From IMG/VR virus record IMGVR_UViG_3300023179_000147, positions 1 through 52,438 of that record: DNA of 52,438 bases; one strand, written 5' to 3'. The DNA is from a virus. Below, in pieces: positions 18,101 through 26,200 of this stretch (position 1 is its first letter; each line of letters begins with the position of its first letter). Below the pieces are notes generated by a model. The model saw only the letters and a list, made by a program, of their open reading frames with translations. It was not told the DNA's origin and searched no databases. Both the position numbers and the translations under genes were made by a program.

Positions 18101-18354
18101 CGTGGAGCGGAGTTACTGCCTTTGGCCTCCTTACTTTTCAGCTTTGTCTTTATGCTCTGTTCACCTTGTGTGTCGTCGTCGTAGCAAAAGAAAGTTCCGT
18201 TCTTGTCGAGTATGAGCCTGTTAACATCGTCTTCAATTTCTTTTCTGCTAAGGTCGTTGGGTTGACTAATGTTCTTAGAAAATCCCGAGGGCGCCAACAC
18301 TCGATAATAATCGAGTAATTGCTGAAAAGGTGACGAATTAGGGTCGTTAGCCAT
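15133..18354 (-). CDS. large baseplate / tail hub-like structural protein
   Basis: A 1,073-residue virion protein. The start at MANDPNSSPF (18354) is preferred over a frame opening at 18429, because it begins two bases after the stop of the gp53-like gene. The middle part (IEGFDVTIGSAGSG, then VWTTYGWMAP and NSQFSFDSNGQVSLTIELY) is beta-rich, of the kind found in myovirus baseplates. The C-terminus (LDNLYSASQIQHSISPGKFT followed by FTYTDGYGKF) resembles tail-hub domains. Position next to gp53-like and tape-measure genes supports a baseplate role. Exact equivalence to T4 gp27 or gp5 is not claimed. No lysozyme motif is seen. Confidence 0.72.
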   Translation of the reverse strand: MANDPNSSPFQQLLDYYRVLAPSGFSKNISQPNDLSRKEIEDDVNRLILDKNGTFFCYDDDTQGEQSIKTKLKSKEAKGSNSAPRQDIIHGLSNSSNSDSSSLISGDEYFKGVKHNNSTVDVKSLNDFAPSIAALSKEGDARIRNFKTSAIITRNALISPATRGTEYTDLFLNYTPPTVANSLIPHLDVGFEITNQNPEYITSPSVMRFLLGTPKVNDLTGADEVLYGANNIKNVSTTYEYQQDNKKNLAAKVSTSAYTGMESFLLPQGLTNFERLGVSTSRLVQAKPFLPFASIEGFDVTIGSAGSGAFSTKKGSLKLKIHDKSRISEFSEFIRGSVGYHDAIVWTTYGWMAPKKNGSDKDNEYADFINSHMLVRDVWTVSNSQFSFDSNGQVSLTIELYIKSTKELQTVDISMGESINGQMYRYNKALQAISEIRNKITQGTTPFAVKMQKDQILNAAASDGIFKELEDKGDFGTALNNLINQINATGVLTADELKSFSDNIKSLAGKTKDDAGKTLPDLSFKALRSSAGNAVQAKFSNLLNGPDPFLADGERNKNKPEYFEPELIKEISKWKKAGSERQAKINQAKETTRLNIASGAGVVSFGKLFMEFVAPAIAHVGVCDELQVIFYGLNESCGPMSSHSVAEFPIDLTKLAYAYLDEIKNTKAPVLTIQSFLKIIVESQFADQTSIGYGMSELFQPFDPDKNPKSAQEPKKGSYDTGIAKWSRDWGDFKPPIIEMYFEQGVPGEGALQKSIISQLKANINSQRYNASVPGATAPSTDNRYFIKRIHIYDRQNNPHRLMQSVIDNGQGGFLLGAFNKGKIRSRIVSRVGELSKADLEQINKDIQDSQGGGNSESQANAKARLKKRYYDLAHQIYKNNENPRANLELIDLSGKEAFELTKDRKALKQFLMRGVPCLVLGTNGSLVYSANLASKTDGLQGTLNLMNALKGTPSNAAGPPAGPLEGPGGFPVMRSVPASITVSSAGIPYAQLFQTYFIDFDTGTTLDNLYSASQIQHSISPGKFTTQWTFTYTDGYGKFSAPPSLAATVTDALEGELQTQIQKLGIKGSGPK

Positions 18355-18356
18355 GA

Positions 18357-18659
18357 TTACACGAGCCTCACCACGTCGGAAATGTCGAGCACATTTATGA
18401 CGGTGCCGGGAGGCACCTGCATGCCCCACCCAATGTCAGATGCAGCTGCTAGAACCCACCAGTATCTTGAGTCACCGTATAGGGCTCCTGCCAAAGAGTC
18501 TAAACGATCACTACCCGTCGCTATGATTGTCTTCCGAACAGATATGATACCTTGCTTCAGAGCAAAACGCAAGACTTTAGCGGAGTGGGCAGTCCCGAGC
18601 TGTTGTCCGAGGTTTATCGTGTCGTCGTTAGAGTATCTGCTATTCACTGCCATCGTCAA
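18357..18659 (-). CDS. baseplate wedge protein, gp53/LysM-like
   Basis: A 100-residue protein with a single LysM/gp53-like module: RLDSLAGALYGDSRYWWVLA followed by MQVPPGTVINVLDI. Such small proteins clamp baseplate wedges in T4-like phages. The second Met (18653) is an alternative start. The neighbours are two very large baseplate proteins, with two bases between this stop and the next start. No signal peptide is present, which argues against a cell-wall-binding exported protein. Confidence 0.83.
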   Translation of the reverse strand: MTMAVNSRYSNDDTINLGQQLGTAHSAKVLRFALKQGIISVRKTIIATGSDRLDSLAGALYGDSRYWWVLAAASDIGWGMQVPPGTVINVLDISDVVRLV

Positions 18660-18664
18660 TACCG

Positions 18665-21600
18665 TTATTCCTTCTTTGGTTCGAACTTTGGTGCGAAATG
18701 CCCAACCTTGTAAATGGGAGCTCTATTGTACCCAAGGTGGTCAAGACCAGGAGTAATATCATGGAACGGCGAGAAGCTAATTGACACTTTGCACATCATA
18801 GGCGCTCTCTTGCCCGTGACTTCTGCGTCATTTATCGCCGGGCCCCACCGTTGAGATCCAAACCACTCAAACCCGAGGGATTCAATGAAACCCGGGAGAC
18901 CTCTGCCCCCAGAAGATTCGAACGACTTGACGATTGTGTTGTTAGATGGTTTCATGAATTGATCGGCGTTAGTGTTATATTCGCTGCTTCCAGTTACCTG
19001 ATTTACAATTTTGTCTATAGCATTTTTTCTTGTATTTGCATCCTCTTTTATCTTAGCGTCAATTTTATTTTTTGTTATGACCGACAGCTCACACATCGTC
19101 TGCAATTTGGAGTCAGATACCTGCCACAGCTTACTTTCGTAGTCGGGATTTTGAGCTCTTGCGTCTCTTAGCAATTTCCCAAAGTCCTCAGGGTTGGCCT
19201 GGTGAGCAGGAATGCGTTCTTCAGGACCTCTGGCTTTATATACAAAGTTGAACAAGTTGGCGCCATCCTTGTAGGATCTGGTGCCGTCAAGTTCAATACA
19301 ATAAACTGGATCACTAGTGAGCCAACGAGCTCCGGGGCCGAACGAAATGTCTTGTCTTATTTTTGCCTCGTCGACGGGTGCGACACCTGCCAGATCTTCT
19401 GATAGTTTTTTACTTCCGAATATAGTGTCTTTGTATCCATACCCAAATATTCTTGCTAAATCATATCTTGAATAGTTTGACGTAATGAGGTCCCCTATTC
19501 TCACTCGAACAAGAGGGGCAGCTGATATCGTTTGACTGAAGGGAGCATACAATTTATACGCTCCTGTTGAATCATGCAAATCGCGACCTTGTGTGAATTG
19601 TGGGTACACTAATGTAGTAAGTTTATTGATTTTTGTCCAAAGCGTGTCAAAATCAAGTTTGCTTGTAGCAACAATGAAGAATGAAAAATCAAGTTTTCTA
19701 GTCGTGCCCTTGTAAGTTTTTATGGGTTCGACGCGACCAAAAGCCTCAGTTGAATCATAACTTGCAGCGTAAGATTCAGTCAATCCATCAAGAAACGCGT
19801 GAAAACTGAGAATTTCGTTAGTCCTGACGTCATGAATATAAAATGGCATGTATTCAGCGTCAAGTTGCGTTTCAAATGTCTCTCTGTCACCTTGACTTAT
19901 TCTACCAGATTCAGCACTTGTCTCGTCTTTTATACTTGGGCGATTGGAAAGCGATAATCTACCAGGGTCTTTCAATATAGATTCATCGTCAGGAACACCC
20001 CACCCATCATTATTTTTTGCTCTTGTTTTTGTTTTTTTGATGAGATCAGGTTCAAGATATAGGTCGGGAGCAGTCCATGAAGACCATCCCAAGTCCGTTA
20101 TTTTTTTACCATCACCCTTATACAAACGATTCATCATGGATCGACTGCCGTTTTTGGGAGTAGAGTCAAGAACCGTTATGAATCTAATTCCGCCACCGCG
20201 GCTCAATGCATCAGGTTCATCTTCTGTCGGTGTACCGCCGCGGGCCAACTTATCGCCGTTTAAAAGTGTGTCTCCCAACCTGCAAAATACATCGACCACT
20301 CGAATAAATCGAGCTTCACGTAGCGTAAGGAGAAACGTCAATATGCCCTGTATCCCACCCACAGGATTATCAGCAGCAAAAGTCTTTGCGATTCGCGCTA
20401 TGTCTTCCCCCATCTTGATGAAAGAATTGACGACTGATCGTGCGACTACGACATAGTACCCAGGCGTCTGCGCGATCGTCAATAGAGCTTCACCCGCTTC
20501 TTTTAGAGAATTAGCGTCTTTACCTTGCTCAGTAACACCAAAAAAAGCTAGAGAACCACGCGCTAAACATGCGTCGGTGGGATTCGCAGTCCTGCTCAAT
20601 CCCAAAAAACTCCAAAGTCCAATTTTGTGTGATATCAAAGCCTTGATTATTCCAGCAAATGTGCTGTAATCTGCATTGGGATCCGCAATGCTACGACCGT
20701 ACGGTCTTCTACCCAGTGTATCTTCGGCTTCTTCCCACACTGTCACATTTTGCTTTGCGTCGGCGGGCTTCGCTTGATTTCCGTTGCCGAACTGTAGCAG
20801 TGCGTAGAATAAAAAAAGCAGAAGGCTCAAGGCAATGACCAAAGCGATTGCGAGAAGGATCATGCCGAGATTCGACATGCCGTAACCACCGAATGGATCA
20901 AGTGGGTTATTGTACGACCCATAGGAGTGAGCAGACGGATCGATCAAGTTATTGATATCGAGATCCTGATTGACCTGTTTAAGCGCAGCCTCAGCAGACA
21001 TGTCTCCTTGATCAAGCGCGACGTGTGATACTCCAAGCTGTGCAAGACCTGGGAGCAAAGCAAACGCGCTCGCGGTGCCGCCCGCAGGGTTAACTTCAGA
21101 AGCCGCAGTGGGTTCACCTGATGCACGAGACCCAAGAGCAATACCCACCTGAGCCAACATGCCGGGTGAAACGTCGCGAGCGTCCTCGGGACCAAGACTC
21201 TGTCCCATGGGATACTTGCGAGCGTAAGTCTTTGCGTTAAAGGCATGGATGCGAGCCTCTGAATCATCAAGCGACGATGGGAAGGGTTTGTCAGGGCTGA
21301 ATCTATTGTTGATGAGTGATTGACTATAGACGGTGTAAGGTGTGTTGGGTGTACGTTGACTAGCTTGTATTGGGGGTAACTTTCCACCTCCCACCGAAGG
21401 ATTCAGGTTGGCCGATTCTAATTGCGACGGATGAGCACCTTGCAATAATCCATTGGGGTCCTTCAATACGCTGTCGTTGAAGCTGTAACTCGCCCCACCC
21501 AGCGCAGTTACTTGTGACCTGCCCGACAAGGTTGTGTTGCTAAGAAAGCGTTTATCAGGAGTGTTGACGTTCGCAGACAACCTCGTCGACAGGTAGCTGC

Positions 21601-22921
21601 CGATGGTCGCTTTATTCCCGTCTGTAATGTCAGCCTGTGCGACTTGAGGTGGTATCTGTGATGGATCGCGTAAGTCGAGATTAATCTGTGGGGGTGGATT
21701 GACCTTATCATCAAGTAATTTTGTTGGATTTTTCTTGCTATCACCGGGCTTATACTTGTCGGTCGACGCCTGCTCGAATCCGTCGAAGTAATCAGCGATC
21801 GGACCCGCAACCAAATTCGTGATATTGACGGTACCGCGATCGGGCGGAGTCTGATATGCTTTGTTTGGGTCTGCAGCACGCTGCAGAAGTTGATTACCGT
21901 CGACCTGTGTGTTAGGATTCGTTTTCTCTTGCCGGCCGCGAAGTAAATTTCCCAATTTCCACGACGCGTTTGAGCGGCCCGTACCGAGGTTAGAAAAGTG
22001 TTCTTGACCCGGGTGGGAAGCTTCGACTGGGGTGGGTGGAGTGGGATATCCCTTATCATTTTCAAGCTTGATGGTGGTCGGCACCGTGTTGGGTGGACTA
22101 TCGACGGGATACACATTCGTGACGGAGGAAGGACCCTCTTCACCACGTGTGATCTTGCCGAGGTAGGTCGCCAAGGTCACCTTTGTAGAATCCGCTATGT
22201 CGTTCCTGACGTCGGGATGTGGTGTGGAGAGCGGCAGGTTGCGATTGGGAGGCGTGCCCTTTGATCCGTCGAGGAATGGGACGGGATCTGCTTCAGTGCC
22301 ACCGGGTGTATACGCACTGTTCTTGAATCCGCCGAGACCATCGAAATATCTGCCGACTGCTCCGCCCTTCTTCAGGGGTCGTTTGGTCAGCGTGCCGTCA
22401 GAGCTAAAGTCTATGTTTAGATCGACTGCTTCGGGTAGCAACCGGTGGCCATCGACCTGGTCGCTGCCGATGGGGCCGGTGCGATCTAACTTGAGTTTAT
22501 CGACGTTTCTCGTGTTGCTATATTGATTTAAGCTTATGTCGGCATAGTGTGGTTGAGTGTCGGGCCCAGTCCCATAGTCGGTCTTCAGCCCCACGGTGTA
22601 TCCGTCCTTCTCAAGCGAGACAGAGGTGACGGGTGTGGTGTTGCTCTTGTGGGCAACGGGGTACGCATTGGGCTTCGTTGCCGCCCCAGCCTGCCCTAGA
22701 GTTACCTTGCTGAGGTAAGAACCGAGTGTGGCCTTGTTGCTATTCGACAGGTCCCTTTGGGTCTTATCGACTGCAACCTGGCCAGGTGACCAATTCTCGG
22801 TGGGGGTAGAGGGGGTGCTAGTGTCAGGAGACGGCACCACCTCGATCGTGTGAAGCTTGCCGTCGTCCGCAGGAAATCCTCCGGTGCCTGTATCGATTGG
22901 TTGTCCTGGGTCGTTTGCCAT
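18665..22921 (-). CDS. large baseplate-associated protein with N-terminal repeats and a membrane-like helix
   Basis: A 1,418-residue virion protein. The start at MANDPGQPID (22921) follows the previous stop as TAATATG. Residues 57-240 and 241-430 are diverged repeats of about 185 residues (NKATLGSYLSKVTLG versus TKVTLATYLGKITRG; QVDGHRLL versus QVDGNQLL; YFDGLGGF versus YFDGFEQA). A third copy begins at 431 (NKATIGSYLS). A strongly hydrophobic helix at about 687-711 (MILLAIALVIALSLLLFLFY) splits the protein. The C-terminal part (YMPFYIHDVRTNEILSFHAF, GTTRKLDFSFFIVATS) looks like a baseplate-tube junction domain. The hydrophobic helix might enter the host membrane during injection. This is inference. 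Confidence 0.75.
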   Translation of the reverse strand: MANDPGQPIDTGTGGFPADDGKLHTIEVVPSPDTSTPSTPTENWSPGQVAVDKTQRDLSNSNKATLGSYLSKVTLGQAGAATKPNAYPVAHKSNTTPVTSVSLEKDGYTVGLKTDYGTGPDTQPHYADISLNQYSNTRNVDKLKLDRTGPIGSDQVDGHRLLPEAVDLNIDFSSDGTLTKRPLKKGGAVGRYFDGLGGFKNSAYTPGGTEADPVPFLDGSKGTPPNRNLPLSTPHPDVRNDIADSTKVTLATYLGKITRGEEGPSSVTNVYPVDSPPNTVPTTIKLENDKGYPTPPTPVEASHPGQEHFSNLGTGRSNASWKLGNLLRGRQEKTNPNTQVDGNQLLQRAADPNKAYQTPPDRGTVNITNLVAGPIADYFDGFEQASTDKYKPGDSKKNPTKLLDDKVNPPPQINLDLRDPSQIPPQVAQADITDGNKATIGSYLSTRLSANVNTPDKRFLSNTTLSGRSQVTALGGASYSFNDSVLKDPNGLLQGAHPSQLESANLNPSVGGGKLPPIQASQRTPNTPYTVYSQSLINNRFSPDKPFPSSLDDSEARIHAFNAKTYARKYPMGQSLGPEDARDVSPGMLAQVGIALGSRASGEPTAASEVNPAGGTASAFALLPGLAQLGVSHVALDQGDMSAEAALKQVNQDLDINNLIDPSAHSYGSYNNPLDPFGGYGMSNLGMILLAIALVIALSLLLFLFYALLQFGNGNQAKPADAKQNVTVWEEAEDTLGRRPYGRSIADPNADYSTFAGIIKALISHKIGLWSFLGLSRTANPTDACLARGSLAFFGVTEQGKDANSLKEAGEALLTIAQTPGYYVVVARSVVNSFIKMGEDIARIAKTFAADNPVGGIQGILTFLLTLREARFIRVVDVFCRLGDTLLNGDKLARGGTPTEDEPDALSRGGGIRFITVLDSTPKNGSRSMMNRLYKGDGKKITDLGWSSWTAPDLYLEPDLIKKTKTRAKNNDGWGVPDDESILKDPGRLSLSNRPSIKDETSAESGRISQGDRETFETQLDAEYMPFYIHDVRTNEILSFHAFLDGLTESYAASYDSTEAFGRVEPIKTYKGTTRKLDFSFFIVATSKLDFDTLWTKINKLTTLVYPQFTQGRDLHDSTGAYKLYAPFSQTISAAPLVRVRIGDLITSNYSRYDLARIFGYGYKDTIFGSKKLSEDLAGVAPVDEAKIRQDISFGPGARWLTSDPVYCIELDGTRSYKDGANLFNFVYKARGPEERIPAHQANPEDFGKLLRDARAQNPDYESKLWQVSDSKLQTMCELSVITKNKIDAKIKEDANTRKNAIDKIVNQVTGSSEYNTNADQFMKPSNNTIVKSFESSGGRGLPGFIESLGFEWFGSQRWGPAINDAEVTGKRAPMMCKVSISFSPFHDITPGLDHLGYNRAPIYKVGHFAPKFEPKKE

Positions 22922-22922
22922 A

Positions 22923-23183
22923 TTATGTGGTGGGCGGATCAACGCTGCCGCTGTTATCGTTAATTAGCTTCTTCTCCAACTCTAGGAACGCATTCTTTAC
23001 TGTGTTGGGATCCTTCTGCAAGGCAGGCGCAATGCCCTTGTAGAAGCTGTCGTATGCTCTCATCAGGAATTCTTCAGTGTGAGCTTTGATCGACCGACGC
23101 TCTTTTTCGTCCGACGCTAGAGAGAGCACAGTCTTGAACTGCGGATGGGAGTTGAGTTGCTCGATTAGTTTCTTCTTGTCCAT
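22923..23183 (-). CDS. small protein between tape measure and baseplate genes
   Basis: An 86-residue, mainly helical, charged protein with no recognised domain. GGAGG lies at good distance before the ATG. It is encoded directly after the tape measure and one base before the large baseplate protein, so it is likely translated with tail genes. It may be a tail-assembly or baseplate accessory factor. The sequence alone does not show which. Confidence 0.75.
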   Translation of the reverse strand: MDKKKLIEQLNSHPQFKTVLSLASDEKERRSIKAHTEEFLMRAYDSFYKGIAPALQKDPNTVKNAFLELEKKLINDNSGSVDPPTT

Positions 23184-23205
23184 GGTTGCCTCCGCACATC
23201 ATACA

Positions 23206-26200
23206 TCAAGTACCCTTACTTGCTGCAACTAATGTTTGATTCCTGCTCTTGTCTCTGCTGATCTTTTCTGAGTCAGTGAGCCCAACGTGATCGGCGACGT
23301 TGTTGATGCGATCACGAATGATAGAGTTAGTGCGAGAAACGAGAGATTTTTCAAGATCGTTCGCATCCATGTAGACGTCCAAGTTGACCGTGATCACGAT
23401 CTCACGAGACTTGATGGTGTACGTACCGCTCTTGCCCAGCCCCAATCCACCCGCCAACGATTGCAGACGAGTTTCGAGGTTGATAGACTTGAGCTGTTTG
23501 ATCGAATCTTCGACCTGTTGAACAGTCGACACCATGTTTTGAATTCTGCTAATTGCTTCTGCAGAATTCATGTCACCCATGGTGGCAATCCAGTCCATCG
23601 TTGACATGATGCTGTCTTGCAAGTAGACGATATCTTCAAGAGAAGCAGCCAGCATGTCAGCCTGTGACCCCTCTCCGAAGAAAGAATAGATCGAAGTAGC
23701 GGGACCCTTGAGATCTAGGACAGCCTCTATCATGCCTCCAACTGCAGTCGCAGCTTTTTCAACACCCTTCGATGCTGTGTCCCCCTTGAACCCTGCTACT
23801 ACTTCAGCGATCTTGCCGACGGCCTTGGTAACATGGTCGATGCTGTACGCTTTGGAGACTATGTCGTCGGTCCCTGCGAGAGCTTGAGTGATGTGTATCA
23901 ATTGTTCAAGCGGGATAAGGAACAAATCTTTAGCACCGGATCCATGCTTCGAGATGCCATCTAACGATGTGTAGATCTTGTTGATGGCATCACCCATCGC
24001 CTCTATCATCTTTGCTAGCCTGTTCAGCGGGTCGGCGCCGTCGAAATTTCCCAGAAATTTCGAAATATCTTTCACAGCGTCTATGACTTGTGAAATGCTG
24101 TAACCCCCCTTATACTCCCAACCTGCCAATGTTGCAGTAATGTGTATGAGGTGTCCAAGTGGGCCAAGGAATATGTCCGTGGCGTTGAACCCACCTTTGG
24201 ATATGGGGTCGAGTGCGTCCATCACTGCCTTGATCGAAGCTCCAACACCGTTCAATATCTTTGCCAATTTTTCGATGGCGGTCGCATCGACACCCGTCAT
24301 CATACCGGTGATGATCTTTAGTGAATCAAACACGGGCTTGATCGAGTATCCACCACCCCACGTCTGCCCAGATAGGGCGTACAGTATTCCCTGCATGTGC
24401 CCGAATACTTCAAGGAATGCATTGGTCGAGCCCTTTGATCCAGGATCAGGAATCTCAGCAATTTCCTTGATCATGCCTGGGATCAATTTCACGACGTCGA
24501 GAATCTTGCCGAAGGTCTCGAGCTTCTGTCTAAACTCTCCGCCTGCAGGTACGTCCTTAACTATCGCTATGATAGACTTCATCAATTCAGGGACAGTCTT
24601 TTGCATGCCCCGCAGAGTTTCGTTCAGGTCGGGGAAGGTATTGGTTATTTGGACAGTCGAATTTGTGACGTTTTGAACCTGGGCAGGCTTGACGTCTTTG
24701 AGTGAAGGTGACAGAGCAGAAACCAAAGTTGCGATCGTCTTGAAGATGTCTCCGACGAGTTGTACTCCCTTCAAGCCTTCAGGTGACAATTTCGAAAGAT
24801 CTTTGCCCACTGCGCTAATCGACGTTATCATGGGACCAAGGTTGTTCTGGATGGCACCAAGGACGGTCGTGATATACGCTCCAAGGCTTGTCACTGCGTC
24901 TGAATCGATTCCCTCAGAGGTGGCTGCAGCAGAAGCAAATGCATAACTTCCACTCTTCGACATGGTCTTCTTGAATTTGCTCATGTCGGGAATGACAGCC
25001 TGCATCAACGATCCGATCGCCTGGAATATCGACGCAATTGCGGGACCTGACTTGTCGAGGCCCTTTACGTCTCCCAGTTGCATAGCAACATCCTTGATCT
25101 TATCAATGAGTGGGATTATTGACTTGAGCAGGACACCCATGTAAGCTGTTGCACCATCGAAAGCTGCCTTGATGTTGGCTTCTTTGTTGCCCCTGAGGGA
25201 ATCGATCCAGGTGCCTGCGCTGCTGGATAGACCACCCACGGACTTCCCTACAGCGTCCATCATGCTCGCTATAGCTTGCATGACTGACGCAAATGCTTTT
25301 AGGGGCTCGATTTTATCGGGAGACAGAACTCTCAGGGATTCGATGAGTTGACGAACAATTGCGTTGATACCACCTTTGCCGTCAGATCCATTCAACAACT
25401 CCTTTATCATTCCAGTCACAGAATTGATTTGGGCTGTTTTCGCTTCTGCGGAGTCCGTCCAGCCGAAATCCATCGCCTTGAGGATGTCGCCGACCTTGCC
25501 CATCATGTTGGCGATTGCATCGATGATCGCTGCGAATGCTAATGATTTTGCTAAAACAGCAGCGGGACTCTCTTTGATCGTGGCCAGCTGCGCCATGACC
25601 CCTACAGCGGTGGCTGCCATAGCTTCGATTACGACCATCATCGCAGCAAGACCGGCTAGAGCAAATGCTCCCGCGATACCTGCTGAGGAAACGATGGCAG
25701 CTCCGACTAAGGTTGCAATCGTAATGACGACTCCTGCTTTCATGAATACATTTGCCATGGTATCAAGCACTGACGCACCAGCAAGCATTGCAGTCGGACT
25801 AATCAATCTCGTCAGAATGCCCATGACAGCAGCGGTCTGGACCATCGCGAGAATGATCACACCTATCGCTATCATGCCGGGGATGATGAATTCTTCCGCC
25901 GCCTCAGCCTCGACGCCGACGAGCGCCAGAACTGTGACTATCGCACCAGCTGCGAGGAAGACAGGAATCATTTCAAGCATCAGCAGACCTGTTTTTTTGA
26001 TGTCTTCGAATGAAGGTGCGATCAACTTTATGGCCGCGACGCCAAGCAAGAAAACATAAAGACCTTCAAGCATGATGGCGCCGATTGCAACAACAGCCTT
26101 TATGAGGCCCGCGGTGTCGACTTTGTCTAACTTAGCATCACCGACGCTCTTAACAAACATGCCTGCAGGCAACAACATGGCTGCGACCGCGGCGAACACA

